Shown here in pieces: positions 18,401-20,143 of a stretch of 20,143 bases of DNA. Each line of letters begins with the position of its first letter. Position 1 is the first letter of the stretch. A program made the position numbers and the translations under genes. The notes beneath the pieces are model-generated. The model saw only the letters and a program-made list of their open reading frames with translations. It was not told the origin of the DNA and did not search any database. This stretch comes from Paramacrobiotus richtersi. Taxonomy: Eukaryota > Tardigrada > Eutardigrada > Parachela > Macrobiotidae. The DNA lies in contig JAQGAU010001274.1 of the NCBI GenBank assembly GCA_034698045.1, forward strand, positions 1 to 20,143. Reading direction: 5' to 3'.

Positions 18401-20058
18401 CCCTGGGTTTGGTAGCTGGTAATGGTAGTCTGGTATCTGATACGGTACTGCTAATGGGAACTGCATCGGACTGGTATCTGGTATCCTGGGATCTGGACTT
18501 GAAGCTGGAAGTGGTATCTGGTCTTTATAATGATCTACGTGTTATAATATTAATCGTCCCGGTATGTTCGCAAAAATATTACGATGAGCCTGATAATTAT
18601 TATGTTGTCCCACTGCGCGCCAATCACTGTATCGCTGCGCTATTTTTTGTGTTTGCGTCAGTTTAAACCGCGAACAATTATGCAATATTGAACCCTTAAT
18701 GGGTAGCAAGGTGTGAGATACTTGGCACGCTGACAAGTCTTGCTAAACCTTTTTAGAAGCCGCCGTCTTAAGACGATTTTCCACCCATTGCTATAACTGT
18801 AAGTGAAATCAAGACAGCCGCGCGCCTGTAACCTTTGCACCAAGGTGCATTAGTGTTTTTAATAACAAAAACATGGATGTACACTGTCGAGAAATCCGTT
18901 TGTGCGCGCAACGTCCGGTTATTGCGCAACAGTGGCGAAAAGTTTCAACACGTTTCCTTCTCAGATAATTCAGCGTTTCATCCAAACTTCTTGAAACTTT
19001 CATCAAAAATGCACATATATGTGATGATCGTTCTGAACCAGTTCCAGCCCTGAGGTATGTTTTTGAAATTTTAAAATGAATTTTAAAATTTTTGAAATTC
19101 ATTTTAAAATTTCAGAAACATGGTACCGGGTTAATTCCGGGTTAGAACGATCATCATATATGTGTGCATTTATGATGAAAGTTTCAAGACGTTTGGATGA
19201 AACGCTGAATTATCTGAGAAGGAAACGTGTTTAAACCTTTCGCCGCTGTTGCGCAATAACCGGACGTTGTGCGCACAAACGGATTTCTCGACGGTGTATA
19301 TCCATGTTTTGGTTATTAAAAACACTAATGCACCTTGGTGCCGCAGTTACAGTTGCCTGGCTGTCTTGATTTCACTTATAGTTATCGGAATGGGTGGAAA
19401 AGCGCCTTAAGTCACTTTTTGTTCTCTCGCAAACACAACATGTGCGGGGCCTGGATTACCACTTGCAATATGCGGCTAGAATGAAAATAAAAGATGACTG
19501 AATATGACTGATAAGTACACACTATCTCTGGGCATTCATTTTTTTGAACGTTCTCTGCTTTTGCAAGGTCACCTGACGCTCACTTCTTTGCCGAGACACG
19601 GAGTTTTCGACGTCCACGCTATCCTGATGCTACGGCACAGTTGCATCCCTAACGACTTACTTCTCACCTGGTTAACAGTTTAACAATTCAAAATTCGATA
19701 AGTAAAGGAGACGGAAAATAATTAAGCCTTGTAATTATTTTGTTGGATCAGCTCATAGGTATATAGACACCGCGATAATTTGCAATGCGTCCTTTTGTGT
19801 GAGTTTGACGGGGTCAGCTTCGATTGCGCCAAAAGCAAACATTACGGTCCGAATACATAAACAGTTGAGCGATACAGTGATAACACACAATCAGACAACA
19901 TATCCGGCATCGTTGACGGGTACTGGAGCCTCCGAGTATTTTTGCATCTATACCGGACTGGGTAATTTATGTAACGGTATTATCATAAAAACACGTAAAT
20001 CATTAGATTTCAGTATGTTAGATACCAGTCCGATGCAGTTCCCATTACCAGTACCATA
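18401..20058. mobile_element. Foldback element 5: TGG-rich arms enclosing a TTAA-bounded palindrome
   Basis: Of the outer arms, 18441-18479 and 20058-20020 match at 37 of 39 positions as inverted copies. Inward, the arms still align: TAATGAT.TACGTGTT, CCGGTAT....GCAAAAATA (18559 and 19956), TATGTTGTC (18601 and 19902), and ATCACTGTATCGCT (18623-18636 against 19881-19868). The left arm extends further out, from CCCTGGGTTTGG at 18401, and resembles the start of element 4's arm. Within sits the palindrome at 18767-19411. The unpaired inner flanks are about 18660-18766 and 19412-19860. No transposase frame is visible. Confidence 0.75.
18767..19411. repeat. About 645-bp palindrome bounded by TTAA
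   Basis: The two halves pair about a centre near 19089 with no net length change: CTTAAG at 18767-18772 mirrors 19406-19411, TTTTCCACCC at 18777-18786 mirrors 19392-19401, and GAAATTTTAAAATGAATT (19065-19082) mirrors 19096-19113. Arms are about 315 bp and roughly 90% alike by eye; the loop is about 11 bases. Both ends read TTAAG.CG.TTTTCCACCC inward. TTAA at both edges would fit a piggyBac-type target site, though the termini do not look like classic piggyBac TIRs. Confidence 0.85.
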
Positions 20059-20125
20059 CTAGGTAGCACTTCATTCTTTCGTGCTCGTAGACCGAGCGAC
20101 AGGGCCGTAATATCTACTTTTCGGA

Positions 20126-20141
20126 GGGGGGGGGGGGGGGG
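20126..20141. repeat. G16 homopolymer near the window end
   Basis: Sixteen consecutive G residues are followed by CG. The run is either a true homopolymer or a sequencing or contig-end artefact. Confidence 0.95.
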
Positions 20142-20143
20142 CG

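Overview
The window looks like nuclear DNA from a eukaryote, probably an invertebrate animal. It is AT-rich, has no long open frames and no bacterial-style operons, and consists mostly of decayed transposable elements: a LINE reverse transcriptase wreck, LINE-type 3' ends with trinucleotide tails, a tRNA-like SINE head, a MITE, and many long inverted repeats. The species cannot be told from the sequence. No intact host gene was found. The only recognisable protein-coding relic is the LINE reverse transcriptase on the minus strand.

Layout. 1-77: probable 3' end of a LINE copy (small stem-loop, then an AAT tract). 1069-1310: first copy of a dispersed 'ATGAGT array + TATA' repeat, here called family A (minus strand). 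1770-4560: 5'-truncated, frameshifted LINE on the minus strand, with RT motifs, a C-terminal CCHC finger, a 3' stem-loop and a short GTT tail; a 125-bp inverted repeat abuts its 5' break. 7185-7288: a second plus-strand LINE-like 3' end (stem-loop, AATAAA, ATT tract). 8905-9167: family A copy 2. 12736-12805: tRNA-like A and B boxes, read as a SINE head. 13083-13435 and 13650-13845: two family A copies in divergent orientation; the left one is split by a 175-bp MITE whose empty site is preserved in the right one.

From 14409 to 20058 the sequence is almost wholly a run of long inverted-repeat (foldback) elements: 14409-15114, 15239-16213, 16540-17063, 17357-18311 and 18401-20058. The last two share arms made of degenerate TGGTATCTGG-type subrepeats and related core sequences. 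The core of the last is a roughly 645-bp palindrome bounded by TTAA. This architecture recalls the FB elements of Drosophila and the TU elements of sea urchin, although no transposase is visible.

The genes do not form a pathway. The interest lies in the density and nesting of non-autonomous elements, and in the family A module, whose AP-1-like sites upstream of a TATA box resemble a mobile promoter or the U3 part of an LTR. All similarities were judged by eye, and boundaries are approximate unless a perfect repeat defines them.
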